Shown here: in pieces, positions 1 to 8,829 of the stretch
How the letters are laid out: the number at the start of each line of letters is the position of its first letter
Numbering within the stretch: position 1 is the first letter of the stretch
Origin: Nioella nitratireducens
GTDB lineage: Bacteria > Pseudomonadota > Alphaproteobacteria > Rhodobacterales > Rhodobacteraceae
NCBI RefSeq assembly: GCF_001879715.1
Contig: NZ_MNBW01000008.1
Span: forward strand, 162,973 to 226,972
Reading direction: 5' to 3'
DNA length: 64,000 nt
The notes under the pieces: generated by a model
Told to the model about the DNA's origin: nothing
What the model saw: the letters and a program-made list of their open reading frames with translations, nothing else
Database searches by the model: none
Position numbers and translations under genes: made by a program

Positions 1-164
1 AGGTGCAGGTCGGCCTCTCTGCCCGCGGCATCCAGCACGAAGGGAACATGAGACACCAGCGGGGCCGGATCGCCATTCACCGACAGCATCCCGAATCCAC
101 GGTCCTGCGCATAGGCAATGTGCAAGTCGCGCGGTTCCTTGCGGTAGATCGGGTTCGGGTGCAT
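1..164 (-). CDS. FMN-binding negative transcriptional regulator, PaiB-like (partial)
   Basis: Only the first 54 codons are in the window; the gene runs off the left edge. The translation begins MHPNPIYRKEPRDLHIAYAQ and continues with a segment of the type 'GFGMLSVNGDPAPLVSHVPF'. This is the opening of the PaiB/FMN-binding split-barrel family, whose members usually start with a short MHPNP-like segment and have about 200 residues. The start ATG lies at 164 with an AGGA-type ribosome site about 8 bases upstream. It is divergent from the riboswitch-ribH unit. Family members bind flavin and some act as repressors; the role here is inferred from similarity only. Confidence 0.75.
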   Translation of the reverse strand, partial: MHPNPIYRKEPRDLHIAYAQDRGFGMLSVNGDPAPLVSHVPFVLDAAGREADLH

Positions 165-239
165 CGGACGGGATCCTGGGTGGTTTGGTCGTTTTCGCAA
201 CTTGTGCATGATGGTCCAGCTTGTAAAAGTGTCCATGTT

Positions 240-382
240 CTCAGGGCGGGGCGAAATTCCCCACCGGCGGTATGTGGGCAACAGATCCACGAGCCCGCGA
301 GCGCCCCCGGCCTGACCGGGGGGTCAGCAGATCTGGTGAGAGGCCAGAGCCGACGGTCACAGTCCGGATGGAAGAGAACGAG
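240..382 (+). ncRNA. FMN riboswitch (RFN element)
   Basis: The segment contains the conserved RFN blocks in order: 'TCAGGGCGGGGCGAAATTCC' at 241-260, then 'CCCACCGGCGGTA' at 260-272, 'AGCCCGCGAGCGC' near 291-303, 'CAGCAGATCTGGTGAGA' near 327-343, 'GCCAGAGCCGACGGT' near 344-358 and 'AGTCCGGATGGAAGAGAAC' at 361-379. These are the hallmark joining sequences of the FMN aptamer. It precedes ribH, so FMN binding should lower expression of lumazine synthase. A possible promoter lies at 202-229 (TTGTGC, 16 bases, TAAAAG). Confidence 0.96.
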
Positions 383-456
383 CAGTGAGCGTGTCCCGTC
401 GGGCGCGGTCCCTGCCCGTGATCGCCTTGGGTGACGTGTCACCGGCCCGGCTGGCA

Positions 457-481
457 ACGAAAATTGGAAACCGGTTTTCGT
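457..481 (+). promoter_or_regulatory. ribH leader: Hairpin in ribH leader, probable riboswitch expression platform
   Basis: An 11-pair stem (ACGAAAATTGG with CCGGTTTTCGT, two G-U pairs) closes a 3-base AAA loop between the FMN aptamer and the ribH ribosome site at about 505-512. Its right arm ends in a short T-rich tract. It could be a weak terminator or part of a switch that exposes or hides the ribosome site. The choice between these is not settled by sequence alone. Confidence 0.5.
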
Positions 482-520
482 GTCTGTCAGCGGCCATCCA
501 AAGTGAAAGGAGATCGCGAA

Positions 521-967
521 ATGACACACACCCGATATGCGTTCGTGAAGGCCAACTGGCACTCAGAGATCGTGGATCAGGCCCTTGCCGGCTTTGCCCA
601 AGTCATTCCCGCCGAACAGGTGGATGTCTTCGACGTGCCCGGCGCGTTCGAGATGCCACTGCTGGCGCGCGACCTTGCCGCGACCGGGCGCTATGGCGCC
701 GTTGCCTGTGCGGCACTGGTCGTCGATGGCGGCATTTACCGGCATGACTTTGTCGCGCAGGCGGTCGTTGACGGGTTGATGCGTGCCGGAATGGACACCG
801 GCGTGCCGATTCTTTCGGTGTCGCTGACCCCGCACCATTTCCAGGAAACCGACCATCACATCGGCATTTTCAAAGAGCATTTCCTACAAAAGGGCCGCGA
901 AGCCGCCGAAGCCGCCCTTGGCATTTTGCGCACCCGTGCGTCGCTGGTGCAGGACGTCGCCGCCTGA
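521..967 (+). CDS. ribH: 6,7-dimethyl-8-ribityllumazine synthase, type II
   Basis: Lumazine synthase condenses 5-amino-6-ribitylaminouracil with 3,4-dihydroxy-2-butanone 4-phosphate in the penultimate step of riboflavin synthesis. The 148-residue product starts MTHTRYAFVKANWHSEIVD, carries VPGAFEMPL near 43-51 and the GGIYRHDFVAQAV segment with the catalytic-type His. These features match the RibH2 branch known from Brucella and rhizobia, which form decamers. The start at 521 has a strong AAAGGAG site; the frame is open upstream but that part lies in the riboswitch. It stands alone behind the riboswitch, not in a rib operon, which is usual for this paralogue. Confidence 0.95.
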   Translation: MTHTRYAFVKANWHSEIVDQALAGFAQVIPAEQVDVFDVPGAFEMPLLARDLAATGRYGAVACAALVVDGGIYRHDFVAQAVVDGLMRAGMDTGVPILSVSLTPHHFQETDHHIGIFKEHFLQKGREAAEAALGILRTRASLVQDVAA

Positions 968-1079
968 GCAATACGAGGCGCGCGGCGCAAAGTGACGTCG
1001 CGCCCTTTTCCGGCCCCCTTGTGGCCGTTTGTCGCCGAGCGCATGGTGATCGGGCATTCCCCAGCCCGAGACCCATTTC

Positions 1080-1985
1080 ATGTGGAACGGCATCGCCCTT
1101 CGCCTTTTGTCCGTCGGCTTCTTCGCCGCGATGTCTGCCACCGTGCATGGCTTGTCCCAGACCATTCCGGTTGGGCAGATCATCTTCTGGCGGTCCTTCG
1201 TCGCGATCCTTCCGATCGTGATCTACATGGTGTGGAGCGGTCGCTTTCCGAACGCATTGCGCACGCACCGGGTCAAGGGGCACGCCGTGCGCGGGATCTT
1301 CGGCGGCATCTCGATGACACTGTCCTTCATATCGCTCAGCTACCTGCCGGTTGCCAATGCCACTGCCTTGGCCTTTCTAGGACCGCTGATCTCGCTGCCA
1401 GCCGCCGCGATCCTGTTGGGAGAGCAAATCACCCGGCGCATCCTGTGGGCCGCGCTAGTGGGCTTCGGCGGGGTGATCCTGATGCTGGCCAGTTCGCTGG
1501 TCCGCCCCGAGGCCGGGACCGGGCAATTGATCGGGATCGGGGCCGGTCTGGCCTTTGCCGCGACCATGGGGCTGGTGCGCGTGCAGGTTCGCAACCTGAC
1601 GCGCACGGAAAGCCCGGTGACCATCGCGTTCTGGTTTTCGGTCGTGTGTTCGGGGATCGGCGCTGCCAGCTATGTGCTGGGATGGGTGCCGATGACCTTG
1701 GCCGTGGCCGGGCCGCTGATCTTTGCCGGACTTCTCGGCGGTGTGGCACAGATCCTTGCGACCGAGGCCGCCGCGCGCGTTCCCGTCTCGCAGCTTGCCC
1801 CGTTCGACTATACCGGGATGATCTGGGCGCTTGGGTTCGACGTGCTGTTGTTCAGTGTCTTTCCTGACTGGATCAGCCTGATCGGCATGGCCGCGATCGT
1901 TCTGGCCGGGGTGATCACGGTCGTGACCCCGAGATCCCAACGCCCTGCCGCCGCCCCGCCCGCCCCGCGCCAGCCGTGGCACTGA
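1080..1985 (+). CDS. DMT superfamily transporter (EamA domains)
   Basis: The 301-residue product is very hydrophobic with about ten predicted membrane segments, arranged as two EamA repeats (roughly 5-135 and 150-280). FWRSFVAILPIV in the first repeat and PFDYTGMIWALGFDVLLF near the C-terminus are typical of this family of small-metabolite exporters. The C-terminal tail is proline- and alanine-rich and probably cytoplasmic. Substrate cannot be read from sequence. The start at 1080 directly follows a stretch without a clear ribosome site, so an alternative start is possible. It stands alone between ribH and the glycosylase gene. Confidence 0.88.
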   Translation: MWNGIALRLLSVGFFAAMSATVHGLSQTIPVGQIIFWRSFVAILPIVIYMVWSGRFPNALRTHRVKGHAVRGIFGGISMTLSFISLSYLPVANATALAFLGPLISLPAAAILLGEQITRRILWAALVGFGGVILMLASSLVRPEAGTGQLIGIGAGLAFAATMGLVRVQVRNLTRTESPVTIAFWFSVVCSGIGAASYVLGWVPMTLAVAGPLIFAGLLGGVAQILATEAAARVPVSQLAPFDYTGMIWALGFDVLLFSVFPDWISLIGMAAIVLAGVITVVTPRSQRPAAAPPAPRQPWH

Positions 1986-2066
1986 GCACCGCGCGCCCTT
2001 GTGGATTGCCAATCCGGTGCACGGAGGTCATTCATATCGCAACACCGCAGAGTTCGCCGAGGTTCC

Positions 2067-3257
2067 GTGCAGACCCTCAAGATTTCAAATCGTGATGCCA
2101 GAACCCTCTGGCTGGACGCCCACGGCCTGGCCAACGCGCCACCCGGTGTGCTCGATACAGATGCGATGATACGGTCTTTGGGGTTCGTGCAACTGGATAC
2201 GATCCAGATCGTCTCGCGCGCGCATCACCATATCCTCTGGAGCCGGAACCAAAAGTATCGTGAGCCGGTGCTGGACAAGGTGTTTGCCAGGAAGCGGCAG
2301 CTCTTTGAGCATTTCACGCATGACGCGTCGATCCTGCCGATGGCGTTCCTGCCGATGTGGCAGCGGCAATTCCGCAGGATGAAAGAAAGGGCGGCGCGCT
2401 CGTCTTGGTATGGTGGCGGGCTGGAGGCCGGGTTGCTGGAGACAGTCAAACGCCGCATCGCCGATGAAGGCCCGCTATCGACCCGCGATTTCGATACCCA
2501 GATCGACGGCCCGCGCGCAATGTGGCAACGACCGCCGCACAAGAAGGCACTGGATTACCTGTGGTATGCAGGCGAGCTTGCCACCAGCCACCGCGATGGA
2601 TTCACCAAGTACTACGATCTTGCCGAAAGGGTCTTTGCGCCCGACCTGCTGGCCCGCCGGATCCCTGATCGAGAGCAGGTCGATTGGCTGTGCCGCGGGG
2701 CGCTGGATCGGTTGGGGTTCGGAACATCGGGCGAGATCCGAAAATTCTGGGATGCCACGGACCCGCGCGACGTGGCGGCGTGGCTGGAGCGGGACGGCGC
2801 ATCGCTGGTCCCGGTCGAGATCGAGGGCGCCGACGGCGGCTGGACCAAGGCTTGGGCCTGCCCGGATATCGAAGCCCGCCTGCAAACTCTGCCGAAGCCA
2901 AGCGGGCGTCTGCGCATTCTCAACCCGTTCGACCCGGCGATTCGGGATCGTGTGCGGCTGAAGCGGCTTTTCGGCTTTGACTATACCGTCGAAATGTTTG
3001 TCCCCGCCGCGAAACGGCAATGGGGCTACTACGTTTTTCCGCTGCTTGAGGGCACCCGTTTCGTCGGAAGGATCGAGGTCAAGGCAGATCGGTCAGTGGG
3101 CAAGCTGAGCGTTCTCAATCACTGGCGGGAACCGGGGGTTGCCCTGTCCCGCGCCCGCGCCGACCGGTTGGATGCGGAACTGTTGCGTTTTGGGCGATTG
3201 GCCGGGGCAGACAGCGTGCAGTGGCTCTGCTCGAAAGCGCCGCGCGCGCCCGAATGA
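2067..3257 (+). CDS. Winged-helix DNA glycosylase, YcaQ/AlkX family
   Basis: The product (396 residues from the GTG at 2067) contains the N-terminal winged-helix region followed by SLGFVQLDTIQIVSRAHH, which matches the QxD catalytic motif of the YcaQ family (Gln and Asp that act in base excision). Later landmarks are LDYLWYAGELATSHRDGFTK and ILNPFDPAIRDR. Family members remove crosslinked or alkylated bases from DNA. I prefer the GTG start because conserved sequence begins right after it; the frame stays open back to 2001 without family similarity. It converges with the M16 gene and ends 26 bases from it. Confidence 0.85.
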   Translation: MQTLKISNRDARTLWLDAHGLANAPPGVLDTDAMIRSLGFVQLDTIQIVSRAHHHILWSRNQKYREPVLDKVFARKRQLFEHFTHDASILPMAFLPMWQRQFRRMKERAARSSWYGGGLEAGLLETVKRRIADEGPLSTRDFDTQIDGPRAMWQRPPHKKALDYLWYAGELATSHRDGFTKYYDLAERVFAPDLLARRIPDREQVDWLCRGALDRLGFGTSGEIRKFWDATDPRDVAAWLERDGASLVPVEIEGADGGWTKAWACPDIEARLQTLPKPSGRLRILNPFDPAIRDRVRLKRLFGFDYTVEMFVPAAKRQWGYYVFPLLEGTRFVGRIEVKADRSVGKLSVLNHWREPGVALSRARADRLDAELLRFGRLAGADSVQWLCSKAPRAPE

Positions 3258-3283
3258 GCGCGCGCGGGCGGGTCATTCGACGG

Positions 3284-4594
3284 TCAGTCGGTGCTTTCCA
3301 ACCCCTCGGGTTGCCCCACCACCACGACGCGCAACCCCTCGGGGTCCATCAGTCGGGCGGCAACGCGGCGCACGTCATCTTGGGTCACCGCGTTCACCCG
3401 GTCGTTTCGGGTGTTGATATAGCTGATCGGCATGTGGTCGGCCTGCATCCCGGCAAGGATCGCCGCGAGGTTTTCATTCCCGGTGAACCGCAAGGGATAG
3501 GCGCCGGTGAGGTAGGTCTTGGCGGCCTCCAGCTCTTCTTCCGCTACGCCGTTTTCGGCCACATCGGCCCATTGCTGGCGCAGCACCTCGACCGCCTGTG
3601 CCACCAGATCGTTCGAGGACGAGAACTGCCCCATCATCATCGGGCCATGGTCGAACAACACGAGAAAGGTCGAGATGCCGTAGGTCAGCCCGCGATCCAC
3701 GCGGATTTCCTGCATCAGGCGCGACCGGAAATTGCCCCCACCCAGAACCTGATTCAGCACATAGGCTGCAAAGAAATCGGGGTCATCGCGCTCGATCCCC
3801 TCGTGACCGAAAAGCGCTGTCGATTGCGGAGTCGGATAGTCGATCACAGTCGTGCCGCCGCTCAGGGTATAGGGCGCATCCGCAGGCTGGGGCGCGCCTG
3901 TTTCGGGCAGGTCGCCCAACAACCGGTCGAGCAGCACGCCCAACTCATCCGGGGTGATGTCGCCCGAAACGCCGACCGACACCCGGTCTCGTGCCAGGGC
4001 ACCCCGATGGGCGGCGATCAGGTCATCGCGGGTCAGGGCGTTGACGCTGTCCGGCGTTCCCTCTTCGGCCGAGCCATAGGGATGGTCGCCAAACGCCTGT
4101 GCATAGAACGCGGCACTGGCCAGTTCCGCCGGGTCGTGCTGGTTGGAGTCGATAATCGACAGAACCTGCCCGCGCACCCGGTCGATGGCGGTCTGGTCGA
4201 AACGCGGGTTCACCAACGCCTCGTGCAACAGGTCCACCGCCTGATCGCGATTCTCGGTCAACATCTGGGCAGTGATCGCGATGGAATCGCGATAGGCGCT
4301 GAACCCGAAATAGGCGGCCAGCGCTTCCGACCGGGCCGCGAACTCGGAATTGTTCATGTCACCCGCGCCTTCCTCCAGCAGGCCGGTCATCAGGTAGGTG
4401 GCGCCGCGATGATCCGGCGCATCGAGCGACGTGCCGCCTTGAAAGCGAATGTCCAGGGCGACGAAGGGCAGGGAATGATCCTCGACCAGCCAGGCGTTAA
4501 TGCCGCCGGGCGAGGTGACCTCCTGAATATCCACCTGCGCAATGGCGGGCGCGGCGGTCAACACGGCAAGGGCCGTCAGGATAACGCGGAACAT
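3284..4594 (-). CDS. M16 peptidase-like protein, non-catalytic partner
   Basis: The 436-residue protein starts with a signal peptide (MFRVILTALAVLTAAPAIAQ), so it is periplasmic. It has the M16 two-domain layout but where the zinc site HxxEH should be it reads YLMTGLLEEG, so the metal ligands are missing. It keeps the RGLTYG-type segment in the C-terminal half that carries the Arg/Tyr pair of the substrate-binding partner. It lies 11 bases behind the catalytic partner gene, and its ribosome site TAAGGAGA overlaps that gene's stop codon, so the two are probably co-translated and form a heterodimer like other paired M16B proteins. Confidence 0.9.
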   Translation of the reverse strand: MFRVILTALAVLTAAPAIAQVDIQEVTSPGGINAWLVEDHSLPFVALDIRFQGGTSLDAPDHRGATYLMTGLLEEGAGDMNNSEFAARSEALAAYFGFSAYRDSIAITAQMLTENRDQAVDLLHEALVNPRFDQTAIDRVRGQVLSIIDSNQHDPAELASAAFYAQAFGDHPYGSAEEGTPDSVNALTRDDLIAAHRGALARDRVSVGVSGDITPDELGVLLDRLLGDLPETGAPQPADAPYTLSGGTTVIDYPTPQSTALFGHEGIERDDPDFFAAYVLNQVLGGGNFRSRLMQEIRVDRGLTYGISTFLVLFDHGPMMMGQFSSSNDLVAQAVEVLRQQWADVAENGVAEEELEAAKTYLTGAYPLRFTGNENLAAILAGMQADHMPISYINTRNDRVNAVTQDDVRRVAARLMDPEGLRVVVVGQPEGLESTD

Positions 4595-4605
4595 GGTCAC
4601 TCTCC

Positions 4606-5928
4606 TTACAGGCCGGGGGCGTTGAGGTAACCGGTCACCGAGTGGGTCTCGGTGAACAGGTCGTTGGCGGCCTGCATGACCTCTTCCATGGTGATCGAGT
4701 CGATGATGTCGGGCCAAGCTTCGATATCTTCGACCGTCAGACCAGAGGCGAGGCCGGTGCCATACATCCGCGCCAAGGCGCTGACATCGTCCTGCGAATA
4801 GATCATGTCGGCGCGCCACTGGAACTTGATGCGTTCGAAGCGTTCGGGGTCAATGCCGTCCTCAAGAAACTGCGCAACAACGCGGTCGAGATCGGCTTCG
4901 GCCTCGTCCAGCGAAACGCCGGGAACGGGCACGTTGTAGAGCGTGAAAACCGTGTCATCGAGATTGGTGCCGTTGTAGCCGGCCGCAGCGTAGAGCGAGC
5001 GCTCTTCCTCGACCTGAAGGGTGCGGGGCAGCACGGCGGTGGGGCCGGAACCGAGGATATTTGACAAGAGCGTCAGCGCCGCCGCCTGACGCTGATCTCC
5101 GGGGTCGCGTTCGGGGGCCAGATACTGGCGCACCACGTAAGGATCGGACACGCGTGGATCTTCGTAGGACACGGTGCGGTCGGCGATCTGCGGCGGCTCG
5201 GACGGGCGAACGCGGGCGCCGACGCCCGAGGGTTCCAGCGGGCCGTAATATTGCTCGGCCAAGGTGCGCACTTCGTCAGGTGTCACATCGCCCGCAACCA
5301 CCAAGATGGCGTTATCGGGGGCATAATTGTGATGGTAGAAGTTGAACACGTCAGGGCGGTCCAGCGTCTCGATCTCGTGCCGCCAACCCGCGATCGGGAT
5401 GCGGTAGGGATGGGCAAGGTAAAGTGCGGCGCGCATCTGTTCGGTGAAAAGAGCACCTGCGTTGGAATCGGTGCGTTGCGCGCGCTCTTCCAGAATGACG
5501 CTACGTTCGGTCGCGATATCCTCGTCCGTCAGCAGCAGGTTGCGCATCCGGTCGGCTTCCATTTCCATCATCAGGCCAAGCCGGTCGGAGGCGACGCGCT
5601 GGAAATAGGCGGTGTAATCCCAACTGGTAAAGGCGTTGTCAGAGCCGCCATTGGCCTCGACGATCTGGCTGAACTCACCATTGTCGAGCGTATCAGTGGC
5701 CTTGAACATCAGGTGTTCAAGGAAGTGCGCGATGCCGGATCGGCCGGGCGGTTCATCGGCGGCCCCGACGCGATACCAGACCATGTGAACCACGACCGGG
5801 GCGCGGTGATCTTCGATCACGACGGCCTGCATGCCGTTGTCGAGGGTGAATTGGGTGACATCGGCGGCCATCGCCTGCGGGGCCATCGGAACAATGGCCA
5901 GACAGGCGGCCAGCGCAAATCGCAGCAT
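4606..5928 (-). CDS. Periplasmic zinc peptidase, M16 family (catalytic subunit)
   Basis: The 440-residue product has a signal peptide (MLRFALAACLAIVPMAPQAMA) and the inverted zinc motif HFLEH at residues 68-72, with the further metal-ligand Glu expected in ERSVILEERAQR. It resembles the beta subunit of processing peptidases and bacterial pitrilysin relatives. The start at 5928 is backed by an AGAGGT site; open frame continues upstream without similarity. It is followed at once by its non-catalytic partner and preceded by the DUF3035 lipoprotein and lspA, an arrangement pointing to envelope protein or peptide turnover. Confidence 0.93.
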   Translation of the reverse strand: MLRFALAACLAIVPMAPQAMAADVTQFTLDNGMQAVVIEDHRAPVVVHMVWYRVGAADEPPGRSGIAHFLEHLMFKATDTLDNGEFSQIVEANGGSDNAFTSWDYTAYFQRVASDRLGLMMEMEADRMRNLLLTDEDIATERSVILEERAQRTDSNAGALFTEQMRAALYLAHPYRIPIAGWRHEIETLDRPDVFNFYHHNYAPDNAILVVAGDVTPDEVRTLAEQYYGPLEPSGVGARVRPSEPPQIADRTVSYEDPRVSDPYVVRQYLAPERDPGDQRQAAALTLLSNILGSGPTAVLPRTLQVEEERSLYAAAGYNGTNLDDTVFTLYNVPVPGVSLDEAEADLDRVVAQFLEDGIDPERFERIKFQWRADMIYSQDDVSALARMYGTGLASGLTVEDIEAWPDIIDSITMEEVMQAANDLFTETHSVTGYLNAPGL

Positions 5929-6037
5929 TCGCAACCTCTTGTGAAAAAACGCGTCTCCATCAACAGATACGGGCTTTGCGGCCCGTATCAAGCTTGGTGA
6001 CAAGGATGTGAGCGGGAACACGCGGCGCGGTCGGCGA

Positions 6038-6559
6038 TCAATTGCGCGTTGCGCTGCCTTCCGGTGGAGCGGCTGGGGTCCAGATGCCGGCGGCGCGAAG
6101 ACGCTCAAGCTCGGCATAGCGGTCGAGCGACATTTCGCGGTAGGCGCGGTGATAGGTGTTCACGGCCGCGATCCGTTCGAGAACGCGGCCCCGGTTGTGG
6201 CTGCGGAAATCGAGGTCTTCTGCGGCCAGCGTCTGGCGGATGTCCTGAGCCACGCCGAAGCGGGTGGCATAGCTGACAAGGCCCTGACCGCCAGACGGCG
6301 CACGGTTCACATTGCCTCCAAGCGCCGCTGCAACGTCGGCCTCAGGGTCGGGATCGGCGAGGTTGCCACCGCCCAAGGTCGGTGCCGGAAGCTGCTGCAT
6401 GTCGGCAGGCATTTCCAGCGGCCGCGTTGGCAGGACGCCAAACTCATCCGGGCCCTGGCCGTCTGCACGCAGGTTCAGCAGACGGGGGTCCCCCCGGCTG
6501 CACGCCGCCAGTGCCATAAGCACAAGGCCCAAACCGATCGCTGTGCGAAACCTGCTCAT
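6038..6559 (-). CDS. DUF3035 lipoprotein
   Basis: The 173-residue product begins with a lipoprotein signal (MSRFRTAIGLGLVLMALAAC), the Cys at 20 being the lipidation site. The segment LPTRPLEMPADMQQLPAPTL and a conserved helical C-terminal part with YHRAYREMSLDRYAELERL match DUF3035, a family of small outer-membrane lipoproteins in alphaproteobacteria with no settled function. It sits 45 bases after lspA, which encodes the peptidase that processes lipoproteins, and before the M16 pair; all four genes face the same way. Confidence 0.87.
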   Translation of the reverse strand: MSRFRTAIGLGLVLMALAACSRGDPRLLNLRADGQGPDEFGVLPTRPLEMPADMQQLPAPTLGGGNLADPDPEADVAAALGGNVNRAPSGGQGLVSYATRFGVAQDIRQTLAAEDLDFRSHNRGRVLERIAAVNTYHRAYREMSLDRYAELERLRAAGIWTPAAPPEGSATRN

Positions 6560-6604
6560 CCAGTCTCTCCTCTCGGTCGGGTTTAGCGCAAGATTACACC
6601 GACG

Positions 6605-7078
6605 TCACGGGGTCATCTTCTTCGTATCGGCGAAGATCAGCAAGCCCAAGGCGCCCACGAAAATGCCCACATCCGCGATGTTGAAGGCAAAGGGGTTCTC
6701 GAAGCCGCAGCAGCTGGTGTTCAGGAAGTCGGCAACAGCCCCGTAGATCACCCGATCAGTCGCGTTCGACAGCGCCCCGCCCACGATCGCGCCAGCCGAC
6801 AGCCACGAAATGGGGCGATGCATGCCATTGCGCGCCCACCACAGCAGCCACGCGGAAATGACGAAGGCCAGCGCCACCAGAAGCCAGCGGGTGGCGTTGG
6901 CGTCATTCGACAGCAGGCCGAAATTGACCCCGGTGTTCCAGCCCATGCGGAAGGTGAGATAGGGCGGGAAAACCGCGATCTCGCCTGCGTCGCGCAGGTT
7001 CATCCCGTAGAGGACAGCCCATTTGCTGATCTGGTCGATGCCGAACCAGAACAGGGCGGAAAGGAGGGTGAGACGCAT
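6605..7078 (-). CDS. lspA: Lipoprotein signal peptidase (signal peptidase II)
   Basis: This 157-residue membrane protein cleaves the signal peptide of prolipoproteins in the inner membrane. The two catalytic aspartates are visible in NATDRVIYGAVADFL and FNIADVGIF, and DQISKWAV near the N-terminus is the usual first conserved box. Four membrane segments are evident. The ATG at 7078 is preceded by AAAAGG at good spacing; a TTG-initiated extension of 9 codons is possible but has no site. The upstream 146 bases to purH hold a copy of an intergenic repeat. Confidence 0.95.
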   Translation of the reverse strand: MRLTLLSALFWFGIDQISKWAVLYGMNLRDAGEIAVFPPYLTFRMGWNTGVNFGLLSNDANATRWLLVALAFVISAWLLWWARNGMHRPISWLSAGAIVGGALSNATDRVIYGAVADFLNTSCCGFENPFAFNIADVGIFVGALGLLIFADTKKMTP

Positions 7079-7150
7079 GGCAGTGCCTTTTACTGGGCCG
7101 GTCAACTGGGCGGTCTGGGTGTTTCACCGCCTTGCGGCGGCGATGCGTGG

Positions 7151-7198
7151 CAGGGTGCTGCCCCCACACCCCCTAAAGTACCTCCCCAAGAAGAAGGG
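7151..7198 (-). repeat. Intergenic repeat, copy A
   Basis: Read on the minus strand, this stretch begins with CCCTTCTTCTTGG, then a short variable part with TACT, then GGGGGT and TGGGGGC. The same order of blocks occurs at 54650-54699 on the plus strand. Copy A has a degraded right arm so its hairpin is weak. It lies between purH and lspA. Confidence 0.6.
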
Positions 7199-7223
7199 CT
7201 GGAGAGAGAAGGTTCAACCCCTT

Positions 7224-8813
7224 TCAGTGCCGGAAATGGCGCATCGCGGTGAAGACCATGGCAAGACCGGCCTCGTCTGCCGCCGCGATCACTTCGTCGT
7301 CGCGCATCGACCCGCCCGGCTGGATGACGCAGGTCGCGCCTGCGGCGGCGGCTTCCATCAGCCCATCGGGGAAGGGGAAGAACGCATCCGACGCAACGGC
7401 GGCCCCCTTGGTCAGCGGTTCGGGCAGGCCGAGCGCCTCGGCCATCCGTTCGGCCTTTTTCGCGGCGATCAGGGCAGAGTCGACTCGGCTCATCTGGCCC
7501 GCACCGACCCCCACGGTCGCGCCGTCACGCACGTAGACGATGGCGTTGGACTTGACGTGCTTGGCCACTTTCCACGCGAAAAGAAGGTCGCGCATCTGGG
7601 CGTCTGTGGGGGCCAGCTTGGTCACGACCTTCAGGTCGTCCATGCCGACGAAGCCGTTGTCCTTGTCTTGCAACAGGAAGCCGCCCGCGACCTGCCGGAA
7701 GGTCTGCCCGCCCGCGCGCGCATCGGGCAGGCCGCCGGTGGTCAGCAGGCGCAGGTTCTTCTTGGCGGCGAAGACCTCTTTCGCCTCGTCCGAGGCACCG
7801 GGCGCAATCACCACCTCGGTGAAAATACCGGTGATTTCGCGGGCGGTTTCTGCGTCGAGCGGCTGGTTCAGCGCAACGATCCCACCGAATGCACTGGTGC
7901 GGTCACAGTCGAAAGCGGCCTTGTAAGCATCGAGCAATGTCGCGCCGGTGGCCACGCCGCAAGGGTTGGCGTGCTTGATGATAGCGCAGGCGGGGCCCTG
8001 GGCCGGAGTGAACTCGGCCACCAGTTCAAAGGCCGCGTCGGTGTCGTTGATGTTGTTGTAGCTAAGTTCTTTACCCTGATGCTGGACAGCGGTGGCAACC
8101 CCTTCGCGACCCGAGCCATCGACATAGAAGGCGGCCTGCTGATGGCTGTTTTCGCCGTAGCGCAAAGTCTGCTTCAGTGTGCCGGCAAAGGCGCGGCGGC
8201 GGGGGGCCTTGTTTCCGAGTGCTCCGGCCATCCAGGCCGAGACAGCGGCATCATAGGCGGCGGTGCGGGAATAGGCGGCCAGGGCCAGTTGCTGGCGGAA
8301 GGAATAGGTCGTCGCGCCATCGTTCCGGGCCAGTTGGTCAAGCAGGGCGGCGTAATCCTCGGGGTCGGTCACGACGTTGACGAAAGCGTGGTTCTTGGCC
8401 CCGGCGCGGATCATTGCGGGGCCGCCGATGTCGATATTCTCGATGCAGTCGGCATAGTCCGCGCCCTTGGCGACGGTCGCCTCGAACGGGTAGAGGTTGA
8501 CGACCAAAAGGTCGATGCCCTCGATCCCGTGCTCCTGCATCGCGGCCAAGTGGGCTTCGTTGTCGCGCAGGGCCAGCAGGCCACCATGCACCTTGGGGTG
8601 CAAGGTTTTCACGCGGCCATCCATCATCTCGGGAAACCCCGTGACCTCGGCCACGTCCTTGACCGCCAGGCCCGCTTCGCGCATCGCGCGGGCCGAGCCG
8701 CCGGTAGAGAGCAGCTCCACGCCCCGGTCGGCAAGCGCCTTGGCGAAGTCGATCAGGCCGGTCTTGTCGGAAACGGAAAGAAGGGCGCGGCGCAGCGGCA
8801 CGAGGTCGGTCAT
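7224..8813 (-). CDS. purH: Bifunctional AICAR transformylase / IMP cyclohydrolase
   Basis: PurH carries out the last two steps of IMP synthesis: formylation of AICAR and ring closure. The 529-residue length is normal. The N-terminal MGS-like domain (about 1-200) opens with [17 protein letters not shown] and has [15 protein letters not shown] and [15 protein letters not shown]; the transformylase part includes [25 protein letters not shown] and [11 protein letters not shown]. The ATG at 8813 has a strong AGGAGA site; the frame is open for 27 codons upstream but overlaps the preceding gene. It is 16 bases behind the heparinase-like gene and likely co-transcribed with it and rsmB. Confidence 0.97.
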   Translation of the reverse strand: MTDLVPLRRALLSVSDKTGLIDFAKALADRGVELLSTGGSARAMREAGLAVKDVAEVTGFPEMMDGRVKTLHPKVHGGLLALRDNEAHLAAMQEHGIEGIDLLVVNLYPFEATVAKGADYADCIENIDIGGPAMIRAGAKNHAFVNVVTDPEDYAALLDQLARNDGATTYSFRQQLALAAYSRTAAYDAAVSAWMAGALGNKAPRRRAFAGTLKQTLRYGENSHQQAAFYVDGSGREGVATAVQHQGKELSYNNINDTDAAFELVAEFTPAQGPACAIIKHANPCGVATGATLLDAYKAAFDCDRTSAFGGIVALNQPLDAETAREITGIFTEVVIAPGASDEAKEVFAAKKNLRLLTTGGLPDARAGGQTFRQVAGGFLLQDKDNGFVGMDDLKVVTKLAPTDAQMRDLLFAWKVAKHVKSNAIVYVRDGATVGVGAGQMSRVDSALIAAKKAERMAEALGLPEPLTKGAAVASDAFFPFPDGLMEAAAAGATCVIQPGGSMRDDEVIAAADEAGLAMVFTAMRHFRH

Positions 8814-8829
8814 GGTATCTCCTGTCATC

